Assembly (NCBI RefSeq): GCF_900631615.1
Contig: NZ_LR131273.1
Location: 496,001-560,000 of the forward strand
DNA: 64,000 bases
Direction of reading: 5' to 3'
From: Tsukamurella paurometabola
Lineage (GTDB): Bacteria; Actinomycetota; Actinomycetes; Mycobacteriales; Mycobacteriaceae
The notes below the pieces were generated by a model, which saw nothing but the letters and a program-made list of their open reading frames with translations, made no database searches and was not told the DNA's origin. Of this stretch, positions 48,468-57,572 are shown piece by piece (the stretch's first letter is position 1; every line of letters begins with the position of its first letter). Made by a program: the position numbers and the translations under genes.

Positions 48468-48965
48468 ATGATCGACCTGCGCTCCCCGGCCCTGCGCCGC
48501 TTCCTGCTGCTCCTGGCGGTGGCCTTCGCCGCCGGGCTCGTCTTCGGCGGCTACCTCTACACCCGGCGCGACCCGGTGGTGGCCGGTTTCGTGCCGTGGA
48601 CCGCGGCGTGGCCGCAGCACGCGGTGGTCGCGGTGGTCGGGGCGTTCCTCGTGCTCGGGATCCGGGCGCGACGGTGGCCGGCCCGCACGCCCGCCCTCAC
48701 GCCGGCGCGGCTGGTGCTGGCTTCGCCGCTGCTGTTCCTGCTGGTCTTCGCCGCGTTCCGGGCGGGCGTGCAGGTGCTGGCCGGGCTGGACCCGAACTTC
48801 ACCGTCAACGCGTGGGGCGGCCCGACCTACCTCGGTGCGATGGCCTGCCACTACCTCGACCTCGCGGTGGGCGGCATCGTCGTGGTCGGGGTGCTGCGCC
48901 TGATCCTGACCCGGCCGGCGGCGCCCGAGTCGGAGGTTCAGCGGGCGGCGAGCGCCGCCTCGTAG
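48468..48965 (+). CDS. Four-span membrane protein
   Basis: Protein of 165 residues with hydrophobic segments at FLLLLAVAFAAGLVFGGYLY, HAVVAVVGAFLVLGI, LVLASPLLFLLVFAAFRAGV and LDLAVGGIVVVGVLRLIL. The loop VLAGLDPNFTVNAWGGPTYL with an AMACHYLD motif is distinctive but I do not know the family. It starts 36 bp after pabB on the same strand. Its last 28 bases overlap the end of the convergent rsmI gene, an unusual tail-to-tail overlap. Confidence 0.65.
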   Translation: MIDLRSPALRRFLLLLAVAFAAGLVFGGYLYTRRDPVVAGFVPWTAAWPQHAVVAVVGAFLVLGIRARRWPARTPALTPARLVLASPLLFLLVFAAFRAGVQVLAGLDPNFTVNAWGGPTYLGAMACHYLDLAVGGIVVVGVLRLILTRPAAPESEVQRAASAAS

Positions 48966-49780
48966 AGCTCGCGTTTGGAGGCCCCGGTCTCCGCGGCGAC
49001 AGCGGCGCAGGCGTCCTTGAGCCGCTCCCCCGCCTCGACGCGGCGCAGTACCGCGGCGACGTGGTCCTCGGGGTTCGCGGAGACGGCGGCGGCGCCCTCG
49101 ACCACGACGGTGATCTCGCCCCGCACCCCGTCGGCCGCCCACGCGGCGAGTTCACCCAGCGTGCCCCGCCGGACCTCCTCGTAGGTCTTGGTGAGCTCGC
49201 GACACACCGCGGCGCGCCGCCCGGTTCCGAGGACCTCCGCAGCGTCGGCGAGGGTCTCGGCCAGGCGGTGCGGCGATTCGAAGAAGACCGCCGCGCGACG
49301 TTCCGTCACGAGCTCGGTGAGCCACGACCGGCGGGCACCGGGCTTGCGCGGGGCGAAACCGTCGAACAGGAACCGCTCGACGGGCAGCCCGGACAGGGCC
49401 AGCGCGGTGGTGACGGCCGACGGACCGGGCAGGCAGGTGACCCGGTGCCCGGCCTCGACGACCGCCGCGACCAGGCGATACCCGGGGTCGGAGACCGACG
49501 GCATGCCCGCATCGGTGACGAGCAGGACGGTCTCGCCGGCGTCGAGCGCGGCCAGCAGTTGTGGGATGCGACCGGCCTCGTTGTGGTCGTAGAAGCTGAG
49601 AATCCGGCCCCGCGGCTCGACGTCCAGGGACGCGGCCAGGGAGCGGGCGCGGCGCGTGTCCTCGGCGGCGATCACGTCGGCGGAACCGAGTGCCGCGACC
49701 AGTCGCGCGGTGGCGTCACCCGGGTTGCCCATCGGCACTCCGGCGACGATCAGTGCGCCGCGCGCGTCCTCTGCTCCCAC
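48938..49780 (-). CDS. rsmI: 16S rRNA 2'-O-ribose C1402 methyltransferase
   Basis: Tetrapyrrole-methylase-fold enzyme of 280 residues that methylates 16S rRNA at C1402. Motifs: VAGVPMGNPGDATARL near residue 13 (family usual TPIGN), AAEDTRRARSL near 38, LLVTDAGMPSVSDPGYRLV near 88 and LPGPSAVTTALALSGLP near 117. GTG at 49780 is used. Divergent from pmt by 24 bp, the same layout as Rv1003 and Rv1002c in M. tuberculosis. Confidence 0.95.
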   Translation of the reverse strand: MGAEDARGALIVAGVPMGNPGDATARLVAALGSADVIAAEDTRRARSLAASLDVEPRGRILSFYDHNEAGRIPQLLAALDAGETVLLVTDAGMPSVSDPGYRLVAAVVEAGHRVTCLPGPSAVTTALALSGLPVERFLFDGFAPRKPGARRSWLTELVTERRAAVFFESPHRLAETLADAAEVLGTGRRAAVCRELTKTYEEVRRGTLGELAAWAADGVRGEITVVVEGAAAVSANPEDHVAAVLRRVEAGERLKDACAAVAAETGASKRELYEAALAAR

Positions 49781-49804
49781 AGCACACACCCTACGATGGG
49801 TCGC

Positions 49805-51397
49805 GTGACAGCTGTGGCGATGCCCGAGGGGCGTAGCGAGGACCGCGAGATGGTGAGCCCCGGGCCGCGGCTCCCACCCGCCGTGTTCGGTGCCACCGAC
49901 CGCGCCTTCGGCTGGACCGTGACGCTGGTACTGACCGCGGTCGCGGCGGCCACCCGGTTCTTCAACCTGGGCTATCCCAGCAACGACGGGTTCATCGGCA
50001 GCACGCCCGTCCAGACTCCCGTCTTCGACGAGAAGCACTACGCGCCGCAGGGCTGGCAGGTGCTCTCGGGCGGGCAGTGGATCGAGGACAATCCCGGCTT
50101 CGGGCTCATCGTGCACCCGCCGGTGGGCAAGTGGATGATCGCGATCGGCGAGTGGCTGTTCGGGTACAGCCCGCTGGGCTGGCGGTTCATGTCGGCGGTG
50201 TGCGGCACGCTGCTCGTGTTCCTCGTGATCCGCGCGGCGCGGCGGCTGTCGCGGTCCACGCTGATCGGCGGCCTGGCGGGGCTGTTCCTCATCTGCGACG
50301 GCCTGACGATGGTCTCCTCGCGCGTCGCGCTGCTCGACATCTTCCTCGTGTTCTTCGGCTTCGCCGCGTTCTCGATGATCCTGGTGGACCGCGACCAGAT
50401 GCGGGAGCGGCTGCACCGCGCGGCCCTCGAGGAGCGGATCACCGATTCGCTGTACGGGCCGCGGCTGGGCTTCCGCTGGTGGCGCTTCTCCGCCGCGATC
50501 ATGGTGGGCCTGGCGTGCGGGGTGAAGTGGTCGGGCCTCTACTTCCTCATCGGCGTCCTGGCGCTGTCGCTGGCCTTCGACGTGGCGAACCGCCGCGAGT
50601 ACGGCGTACTGCGCCCGTGGCGCGGGGTGCTGCTGCGCGACCTGATCCCGTCGGGCATGTCGCTCGGCGTGGTCCCGATCCTGGTCTACCTCGGCACCTT
50701 CTGGCCCTGGTTCACCTCCGAGACCTCGGTGTTCCGGTACGCGGTGGGAAATCAGGTCGGTGCGGACGGGCCCTTCGGCTGGGTGCCCGCAGCGCTGCGC
50801 TCCCTGTTCTACTACGAGACCACGATCCTCGACTTCCACGACGGCCTGACCAACTCCGCCGGTAACCACCACCCGTGGGAGTCGAAGCCGTGGACGTGGC
50901 CGATGGGCCTGCGGCCGATGCTCTACCACTACACCGCGGACCAGTCGGGCGGCATGTGCGGCGACGGGCCGTGCGTCCGCGCCGTGATGGCCGTCGGCAC
51001 GCCCGCGCTCACCTGGATCGCGGTGCCGGTGGTGCTGTGGGCGTTGTGGAAGATGTTCGTGAAGCGGGATTGGGCCTACGCCGCGCCCGTGACCATGTAC
51101 TTCGCGACGTACCTGCCCTGGTTCGTCAACCTCGACCGGCAGATGTACTACTTCTACGCGCTCACCCTCATGCCCTTCCTGTGCATCATGATCGCGTTGA
51201 TCTGCCGCGAGGTACTGGGCCTGGACGGACGCGCGCGCTACTTCGGCTTCGAGCGGCTGCAGCTCGGCCGCTGGCTGGTGGTGCTGTACGCGACGATCGT
51301 GGTGCTCAACTTCGCCTGGCTGTGGCCGATCCTCACCGCGACCCCCATACCGATGTGGTGGTGGCGCCTCGAACTCTGGTTGCCCAGCTGGCAGTAG
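49805..51397 (+). CDS. pmt: Protein O-mannosyltransferase (GT39)
   Basis: Polytopic membrane enzyme of 530 residues that moves mannose from polyprenyl-phosphomannose to secreted proteins. About eleven spans. The first outer loop has TPVFDEKHYAPQGWQVL with the catalytic Asp-Glu near residue 78, and later HPPVGKWMIAIGEW and SSRVALLDIFLVFFG. The C-terminal part has YYFYALTLMPFLCIMIALIC. GTG at 49805. It is the homologue of Rv1002c. The 3' flank 51398-51765 has no intact gene. Confidence 0.95.
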   Translation: MTAVAMPEGRSEDREMVSPGPRLPPAVFGATDRAFGWTVTLVLTAVAAATRFFNLGYPSNDGFIGSTPVQTPVFDEKHYAPQGWQVLSGGQWIEDNPGFGLIVHPPVGKWMIAIGEWLFGYSPLGWRFMSAVCGTLLVFLVIRAARRLSRSTLIGGLAGLFLICDGLTMVSSRVALLDIFLVFFGFAAFSMILVDRDQMRERLHRAALEERITDSLYGPRLGFRWWRFSAAIMVGLACGVKWSGLYFLIGVLALSLAFDVANRREYGVLRPWRGVLLRDLIPSGMSLGVVPILVYLGTFWPWFTSETSVFRYAVGNQVGADGPFGWVPAALRSLFYYETTILDFHDGLTNSAGNHHPWESKPWTWPMGLRPMLYHYTADQSGGMCGDGPCVRAVMAVGTPALTWIAVPVVLWALWKMFVKRDWAYAAPVTMYFATYLPWFVNLDRQMYYFYALTLMPFLCIMIALICREVLGLDGRARYFGFERLQLGRWLVVLYATIVVLNFAWLWPILTATPIPMWWWRLELWLPSWQ

Positions 51398-51412
51398 ACC
51401 TGCTCTCTCGCG

Positions 51413-51640
51413 TCCGACAGTGCCGCCTGGTCGAGCCCGCGCACCGAGTCGACACGGCCGCTCCGGTGAGCGGGCGGACGGACACCCTCCCCTCCTTCCT
51501 GCACAGCAGCGGACGGGACGCCTTTGCCGCCGGATTCGAGGTCGCGGTATTGGCGTGCAGCGCCGGACTGCTCCTCGCGAGCGTCGTGGCGTGGTGGGCG
51601 TTCGCCCCCGCGGTGGCACGTGGCTCGGACGACCGTCGCA
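51413..51640 (+). pseudogene. Possible relic of an MFS transporter C-terminus
   Basis: An open frame without a start reads SGRDAFAAGFEVAVLACSAG and continues as one membrane span (LLLASVVAWWAFAP) and a short basic tail. This is like the last helix of DHA2-type drug transporters. Only about 60-75 residues remain, and the frame runs into a palindromic repeat. The intact MFS gene next to it is on the other strand and of another subfamily, so it is not its end. Low certainty. Confidence 0.35.
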
Positions 51641-51646
51641 CAACCG

Positions 51647-51705
51647 GACTCTCGGATTCTGTCCGGTTCGGACTGGACGTCCGGAGTGGACGGAATCCGA
51701 GAGTC
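51647..51705. repeat. 59-bp hairpin element, copy 1
   Basis: Arms of 27 bases around a five-base loop. The arm starts GACTCTCGGATTCTGTCCG and has about four mismatches with its partner. The same size and sequence recur at 61930-61988. It lies between the convergent pmt and MFS genes, in a 368-bp gap without an intact gene (51398-51765), where it could stop transcription from both sides. Confidence 0.88.
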
Positions 51706-51765
51706 GCCGATCCGGTGCGAGGGCTGCACGACACGAGAGCTGACGCGGCCCGCCGGGCGTCGTCG

Positions 51766-52977
51766 TCAGTCCGCCGCGGCGACGCGGGTCTCCCGCGCCA
51801 GCGTCCAGGCGATGGCGGCGAGGACGCATAGTCCCGCGGTGATCGCGAAGGCCCAGGTGAAGCCGAGGTACTGGGCGATCGCGCCCGCGAGCAGCGGCCC
51901 GGAGATGGTGCCCGCGTCCTGCGCCATCTGGTACGTCGAGAGCGCGCCGCCGCTGCGGCCCTTGCCCTGCAGCACGTCGGCGAGGGAGGCCTGCATCGTC
52001 GGCGCGACGAGGCCCGTCCCGATCCCGGCGACGACGGTGACGAGGAACGCCACGAGCACGGAGTCGGTGAAGCCCAGCGCGACCGTGCCCGCCGCGATGA
52101 CGAGCATGCCGGTCACGATGAACGGGCGGCGGCCGTAGCGGTCGGAGGCGCGCCCCGCAGGGAACATGGCGAGCACGTCACCCGCGGCGTAGGCGGCCAG
52201 CGCGTAGCCGGCGATCGCGGCGGGCTGATCCAGCACCGCCGCGAAGAACAGCGGCAGCAGGGAGACCCGCATCGAGTAGACCCAGCCGAACACCACCGCG
52301 GTGAACAGGGCGGCCCGGTAGGCGGAGTCCGCGAGGGCCTCGCGCACCGTCGTGCCCGGTTCGGAGGATTCCTCGGCGCGCCCGGCCAGGGTGCTGCCGC
52401 GCAGGGCGATGCCCACGACGAGCGTCGCGACGACGAGCGCGATGGCGTAGACGACGAACGGCACCCGCAGGCCGAAGCCGACGAGTGCGCCGCCCAGCAG
52501 CGGGCCGCAGATGCCGCCGAGCACGAAGCTCGACGAGTACACGCCGCTGACCCGGCCACGGATCTCGGCGGGCGCGATGCGGATCATCAGGCCCATCGCC
52601 GAGACGGTGAACATCACCGAGCCGACGCCGCCGAGTCCGCGGAAGAGCATGAGCTGCCAGTAGCTCTGCGCGAAGGCGACCGCGAGGGTCGATGCCGCGA
52701 CGATCAGCAGGCCCGTCATGTAGATCCAGCGCTCGCCGAACGCCCTCACCAGCGGGCCGGTGGCCGGGGCGAAGGCCAGCCGCATGATCGCGAAGGCGCT
52801 GACGACGGCGGAGGCGGCGCCGATTCCGACGTCGAAGGTGCGGGCGAAGGCGGGCAGCGCGGGCGCGACGACGCCGTAGCCGAGCGCGATCACGAAACTC
52901 GCGGCGACGAGGACCCAGACCTCCGGGGGCACCCGCTGCGTCGTCTGCGTGGAGCCTGCGGCGGGTGATTCAGTCAC
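51766..52977 (-). CDS. MFS transporter
   Basis: Twelve-span transporter of 403 residues, DHA1-like. The N-half has VLVAASFVIALGYGVVAPAL near residue 20 and LVRAFGERWIYMTGLLIVAA near 78; RGVSGVYSSSFVLGGICGPL near 145 is motif C-like (GxxxGPxxGG). The C-half has AMFPAGRASDRYGRRPFIVT near 265, the second motif A. Substrate unknown; multidrug or metabolite export is likely. ATG at 52977. Divergent from kdpF. Confidence 0.88.
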   Translation of the reverse strand: MTESPAAGSTQTTQRVPPEVWVLVAASFVIALGYGVVAPALPAFARTFDVGIGAASAVVSAFAIMRLAFAPATGPLVRAFGERWIYMTGLLIVAASTLAVAFAQSYWQLMLFRGLGGVGSVMFTVSAMGLMIRIAPAEIRGRVSGVYSSSFVLGGICGPLLGGALVGFGLRVPFVVYAIALVVATLVVGIALRGSTLAGRAEESSEPGTTVREALADSAYRAALFTAVVFGWVYSMRVSLLPLFFAAVLDQPAAIAGYALAAYAAGDVLAMFPAGRASDRYGRRPFIVTGMLVIAAGTVALGFTDSVLVAFLVTVVAGIGTGLVAPTMQASLADVLQGKGRSGGALSTYQMAQDAGTISGPLLAGAIAQYLGFTWAFAITAGLCVLAAIAWTLARETRVAAAD

Positions 52978-53069
52978 CGAAACATCATCCGCTAAGAACG
53001 CGTCAAGACCCGCATCGGGGGCGTTAACGCGGCAGGAGAACCATCGTTCCCGGTGGTCTGGTGGAGCCC

Positions 53070-53159
53070 ATGGACATCTCCAACGCGCTGGCGCTCGCCG
53101 CGACGATCCTCACCCTGGCGTACCTCCTGTACGCCCTGCTGCGCCCGGAGCGCTTCTGA
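53070..53159 (+). CDS. kdpF: Potassium-transporting ATPase subunit KdpF
   Basis: Membrane peptide of 29 residues ([20 protein letters not shown], then YALLRPERF) that stabilises the KdpABC complex. GGTGGAG lies a few bases before ATG at 53070. Its TGA overlaps the kdpA ATG. The region 52978-53069 upstream must hold the operon promoter and includes the palindrome GCGTTAACGC at 53023. Confidence 0.88.
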   Translation: MDISNALALAATILTLAYLLYALLRPERF

Positions 53160-54817
53160 TGAGCGGCACCCTCTCCGGTCTGCTGACGATCGGCACCCTC
53201 GTCGCCGCACTGGCGATCGCGTACCGTCCGCTCGGCGACTATCTGGCGCACGTCGTCACCACGCCGAAGCACTGGCGCGTCGAGCGCGTCGTCTACCGTC
53301 TCGTCGGCGTCGACCCCGAGGCCGAGCAGGGCTACCGCGTCTACGCGGTGGCCGCGCTCGCGTTCAGCGCCGTCAGCATCGTCGCGCTCACGATCCTGCT
53401 GCTGGTGCAGGGCTGGTTGCCCGGCGTCTCCCCGAAGCAGTGGCGCCTCGACGAGGCGCTCAACACCGCGATCTCCTTCGTCACCAACACCAACTGGCAG
53501 TGGTACTCCGGCGAGAGCGCCATGAACCTCATCGCGCAGGCGATCGGCCTCGCGGTGCAGAACTTCGTCTCCGCGGCCGTCGGCATCGCCGTCGCCGTCG
53601 CGCTGATCCGCGGCTTCGTCCGCTCCCGCACCGACCGGCTCGGCAACTTCTGGGTGGACCTCACCCGCATCACGTTGCGCGTGCTGCTGCCGATCGCCGT
53701 GATCGGCGCCGTCATCCTCCTGGCCCAGGGCGTGGTGCAGACGCTGTGGCAGCGGCACGAGATCGTCGGGCTCGACGGGCAGAAGCAGGTGCTCACCGGC
53801 GGCCTCGTCGCGAGCCAGGAGGTCATCAAGCTGCTCGGCACCAACGGCGGCGGCTACTTCAACGCCAACTCGGCGCACGCCTTCGAGAACCCGACGGCCG
53901 CGACCAACCTGTTCCAGATCTTCCTCATCCTGCTCATCCCGGTCGCGATGCCCCGCATGCTGGGCAACCTCGTCGGCAACCACCGGCAGGGCTACGCGAT
54001 CCTCGGCTCCATGGCCGTGATCTTCGCGGCCTCGACCGCGATCTCCGTCGGTTCCCAGCTGGGCAACCAGGGCGCGGCCGGCAGGGCCGCCGGCGCCGCC
54101 CTCGAGGGGCAGGAGCTGCGGATCGGCCAGTGGGGCACCGGCCTGTTCGCGACCGCCACCACCAGCACGTCGACCGGCGCCGTGAACGCCGCGCACGACA
54201 GCCTCACCCCCGGCGCCGGCGGTGCCGCGCTGGTGAACATGCTGCTCGGCGAGATCAGCCCCGGCGGCGTGGGATCCGGCCTCTACGGCATGCTCGTCAT
54301 CGCCGTCCTCACCGTCTTCCTCTGCGGCCTGATGGTGGGCCGCACCCCCGAGTACCTGGGCAAGAAGATCGGCCGCCCCGAGATCACCCTCGCCGCGCTG
54401 TACATCCTCGTGATGCCCGCCCTCGTGCTGGTCGGCACCGCTGCCACCGTGGTCCAGGAGCAGGGCGTCGCCGCCATGACCAACGACGGTGCGCACGGCC
54501 TGTCGGAGGTCCTCTACGCCTACGCCTCGGCCGCGAACAACAACGGCAGCGCCTTCGCCGGCCTCGCCGTCGACACCCCGTGGTTCAACTACACGCTGGG
54601 CGCCGCGATGCTCCTCGGCCGGTTCGCGCCGATGGTCGCGATCCTCGCCCTGGCCGGTGCGCTCGCCGAGCAGCACCCCGTGCCCGCCACCGCGGGCACC
54701 ATCCCCACCCACCGCCCGCTGTTCGTGGGCCTCACCGTGGGCGTCGTGGTCCTGGTGGCCGGATTGACCTTCGTCCCCGCACTCGCGCTCGCACCGATCT
54801 CGGAGGTCACCCAGTGA
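53159..54817 (+). CDS. kdpA: Potassium-transporting ATPase subunit KdpA
   Basis: The K+ channel-like subunit of the high-affinity uptake pump, 552 residues, about ten spans. The selectivity regions are seen as [15 protein letters not shown] near residue 112, [20 protein letters not shown] near 228, [20 protein letters not shown] near 340 and [14 protein letters not shown] near 460. ATG overlaps the kdpF stop (TGATG); its own stop overlaps kdpB (GTGA). Confidence 0.98.
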   Translation: MSGTLSGLLTIGTLVAALAIAYRPLGDYLAHVVTTPKHWRVERVVYRLVGVDPEAEQGYRVYAVAALAFSAVSIVALTILLLVQGWLPGVSPKQWRLDEALNTAISFVTNTNWQWYSGESAMNLIAQAIGLAVQNFVSAAVGIAVAVALIRGFVRSRTDRLGNFWVDLTRITLRVLLPIAVIGAVILLAQGVVQTLWQRHEIVGLDGQKQVLTGGLVASQEVIKLLGTNGGGYFNANSAHAFENPTAATNLFQIFLILLIPVAMPRMLGNLVGNHRQGYAILGSMAVIFAASTAISVGSQLGNQGAAGRAAGAALEGQELRIGQWGTGLFATATTSTSTGAVNAAHDSLTPGAGGAALVNMLLGEISPGGVGSGLYGMLVIAVLTVFLCGLMVGRTPEYLGKKIGRPEITLAALYILVMPALVLVGTAATVVQEQGVAAMTNDGAHGLSEVLYAYASAANNNGSAFAGLAVDTPWFNYTLGAAMLLGRFAPMVAILALAGALAEQHPVPATAGTIPTHRPLFVGLTVGVVVLVAGLTFVPALALAPISEVTQ

Positions 54818-56940
54818 CGCACACGCTGACCGGCACCCCCACCCCGTCGGACCCGAAGGCCGTCACCCCGGCACCGAAGCGGCGCTCCGCGTTCTCGCTC
54901 GCCGAGCTGAAGTCGGCGCTGCCCCGCGCGGCCGCGAAGCTGGACCCGCGCACGCAGATCCGGCAGCCCGTCGTCTTCGTGGTGTGGATCGCCTCGGTGT
55001 ACACCACCGCGCTGGCGATCGTGAACCCGTCCGTGTTCGCCTGGTCCGTGGCCGTCTTCCTCTGGGCGACGGTGCTCTTCGCCAACCTCGCGGAGGCCGT
55101 CGCCGAGGGCCGCGGCCGCGCACAGGCGGAGTCGCTGCGCAAGGCCAAGACGGAGACCGTCGCGCGCCGGAGGACCGCGTCCGGCGAGGAGCAGGTCCCC
55201 GGCTCGCAGCTGCACGTGGGCGACCTCGTGATCGTCGAGGCCGGTGAGGTGATCCCCGGCGACGGCGACGTCGTCGAGGGCATGGCGACCGTCGACGAGT
55301 CGGCGATCACCGGCGAATCCGCCCCGGTCGTGCGCGAGTCCGGCGGCGACCGCTGCGCCGTCACCGGCGGCACCCGCGTGCTGTCCGACCGCATCGTCGT
55401 CGAGATCAAGACCGAGCCCGGCAAGAGCTTCATCGACCGGATGATCGGCCTCGTCGAGGGCGCGAACCGGCAGAAGACGCCGAACGAGATCGCCCTGAAC
55501 ATCCTGCTCACGGTGCTCACGATCATCTTCCTGCTGGCCGTCGCGACGCTGCAGCCGATGGCGATCTACTCGGGCGGCGCGGTCGACGTGGTGGTGCTCG
55601 TAGCGCTGCTCGTCTGCCTCATCCCCACGACGATCGGCGCGCTGCTCTCCGCTATCGGCATCGCCGGCATGGACCGCCTGGTGCAGCGCAACGTGATCGC
55701 CAAGTCGGGCCGCGCCGTCGAGGCCGCGGGCGACGTCTCGACGCTGCTGCTCGACAAGACCGGCACCATCACCTACGGCAACCGTCGCGCCACGTCGTTC
55801 CACCCCGTCGCCGGGGTCGACGAGCACGCCCTCGCCGGGCACGCGCTGCTCGCCTCGCTGGCCGACGAGACGCCCGAGGGGCGGTCGATCGTCGATCTGG
55901 CTCAGGCGCACGGCCACGAGGTCCCGACGGTGCGCCTCGGCACCGTCGTGCCGTTCACCGCCCAGACGCGCATGTCCGGCGTCGACCTGCCCGACGGCAC
56001 CCGCATCCGCAAGGGCGCCGCGGCGGCCGTGCTGGCCTGGGTCGCCGCCGAGCACCGGGTCGACGGGCCGGGTGAGACCCTCGGCGAGGCGGTCGCGGAG
56101 GCGATCGGCACCGTCGACGTGCGGCTCGCCGTCGACGAGGTCTCCGCGTCCGGCGGAACCCCGCTCGTCGTCGCGCACGCCGAGCCGGGCGCGGCCCCGA
56201 CCCTGCAGGGCGTCGTGCACCTCAAGGACGTGGTCAAGGCGGGCATGCGGGAACGCTTCGCGCAGCTGCGCGAGATGGGCATCCGCACCGTGATGATCAC
56301 CGGCGACAACCCGCTCACCGCGAAGGCCATCGCCGAGGAGGCGGGCGTCGACGACTACCTCGCCGAGGCCACGCCCGAGGACAAGCTGGCGCTGATCAAG
56401 CAGCAGCAGGAGGGCGGCCGCCTCGTCGCGATGACCGGCGACGGCACCAACGACGCGCCGGCGCTCGCGCAGGCCGACGTGGGCGTCGCGATGAACACGG
56501 GCACCTCCGCCGCGAAGGAGGCCGGGAACATGATCGACCTGGACTCCGACCCGACGAAGCTCATCGACATCGTGGAGATCGGCAAGCAGCTGCTCATCAC
56601 CCGCGGCGCCCTGACCACGTTCTCCATCGCCAACGACATCGCGAAGTACTTCGCGATCATCCCCGCGATGTTCGTGCCCCTGGCGCCGGGCCTCGACGTG
56701 CTCAACGTGATGCGCCTGCACAGCCCGCAGTCGGCGATCCTCTCGGCGGTGATCTTCAACGCGCTCATCATCGTCGCGCTGATCCCGCTGGCCATGCGCG
56801 GCGTGAAGTACACCGCCAAGTCGGCCGACAAGCTGCTGGCCCGCAACCTCGCGATCTACGGCCTCGGCGGCATCGTGGTCCCCTTCCTCGGCATCAAGCT
56901 GATCGACCTCGTCGTCCAGCTCCTGCCCGGCCTCTCCTAA
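54814..56940 (+). CDS. kdpB: Potassium-transporting ATPase subunit KdpB
   Basis: P-type ATPase subunit of 708 residues that drives K+ uptake. Actuator motif TGESAPV near residue 168, phosphorylation site [10 protein letters not shown] near 313, nucleotide-binding KGAAAAV near 395, hinge [20 protein letters not shown] near 545. The N-terminal part is longer than in E. coli with a Pro-rich start. GTG at 54814 overlaps kdpA. Intact and complete. Confidence 0.98.
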   Translation: MTHTLTGTPTPSDPKAVTPAPKRRSAFSLAELKSALPRAAAKLDPRTQIRQPVVFVVWIASVYTTALAIVNPSVFAWSVAVFLWATVLFANLAEAVAEGRGRAQAESLRKAKTETVARRRTASGEEQVPGSQLHVGDLVIVEAGEVIPGDGDVVEGMATVDESAITGESAPVVRESGGDRCAVTGGTRVLSDRIVVEIKTEPGKSFIDRMIGLVEGANRQKTPNEIALNILLTVLTIIFLLAVATLQPMAIYSGGAVDVVVLVALLVCLIPTTIGALLSAIGIAGMDRLVQRNVIAKSGRAVEAAGDVSTLLLDKTGTITYGNRRATSFHPVAGVDEHALAGHALLASLADETPEGRSIVDLAQAHGHEVPTVRLGTVVPFTAQTRMSGVDLPDGTRIRKGAAAAVLAWVAAEHRVDGPGETLGEAVAEAIGTVDVRLAVDEVSASGGTPLVVAHAEPGAAPTLQGVVHLKDVVKAGMRERFAQLREMGIRTVMITGDNPLTAKAIAEEAGVDDYLAEATPEDKLALIKQQQEGGRLVAMTGDGTNDAPALAQADVGVAMNTGTSAAKEAGNMIDLDSDPTKLIDIVEIGKQLLITRGALTTFSIANDIAKYFAIIPAMFVPLAPGLDVLNVMRLHSPQSAILSAVIFNALIIVALIPLAMRGVKYTAKSADKLLARNLAIYGLGGIVVPFLGIKLIDLVVQLLPGLS

Positions 56941-56964
56941 CGCATCATCGCGAAAGGCACTGAC

Positions 56965-57549
56965 ATGTTGAGTTCCACACCGCGCCAGCTGCTCGCCGGC
57001 CTGCGCATGCTGATCGTCATGACCGTCGTCCTCGGCGCCCTGTTCCCCCTGGCGATCTGGGGCGTGGGGCAGGTCGCCTTCAGCGCGCAGGCGAACGGCT
57101 CGCAGGTCGAGCAGAACGGGACCGTCGTCGGGTCCGAGCTGCTGGCGCAGAAGTTCGACGGTCCGCAGTGGTTCCACCCGCGTCCCTCCGCGGGCGAGTA
57201 CGACACCCTCGCCTCCGGCGGCACCAACCTCGGGCCGAACAGCGAGAAACTGCTCGCGCTCATCTCCGAGCGGCGCGCCAAGGTCGCCGCCGAGGACGGG
57301 GTGGCACCGTCGGACGTCCCGACGGACGCGGTCACGGCGAGCTTCTCCGGCCTGGACCCGCACATCTCCCCCGCCTACGCGCGGCAGCAGGCGGCGCGGG
57401 TCGCGAAGGCGCGCGGCCTCGCCCCGGAGCGGGTGACCGCGCTGGTCACCGCGCACACGCAGGGGCGGCAGCTCGGCTACCTGGGCGAGGAGCGCGTTAA
57501 CGTGGTGAACCTGAACCTCGCGCTCACCGATCTCGCGACGGCGAAGTAG
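56965..57549 (+). CDS. kdpC: Potassium-transporting ATPase subunit KdpC
   Basis: Single-span subunit of 194 residues. The anchor is LRMLIVMTVVLGALFPLAIW near residue 13; the outer domain has GSELLAQKFDGPQWFHPRPS near 55, GGTNLGPNSEKL near 88 and SGLDPHISPAYARQQAARVA near 128, all family marks. ATG at 56965 follows GAAAGG, 24 bp after kdpB. Confidence 0.97.
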   Translation: MLSSTPRQLLAGLRMLIVMTVVLGALFPLAIWGVGQVAFSAQANGSQVEQNGTVVGSELLAQKFDGPQWFHPRPSAGEYDTLASGGTNLGPNSEKLLALISERRAKVAAEDGVAPSDVPTDAVTASFSGLDPHISPAYARQQAARVAKARGLAPERVTALVTAHTQGRQLGYLGEERVNVVNLNLALTDLATAK

Positions 57550-57572
57550 CCCGGCCCGACAGGAGGGGACAG

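Noticed and set aside
51724-51740. Third fragment of the 81-bp element (TGCACGACACGAGAG)
   Set aside because: Only about 15 bases match with one mismatch and no terminal repeat; chance is possible.
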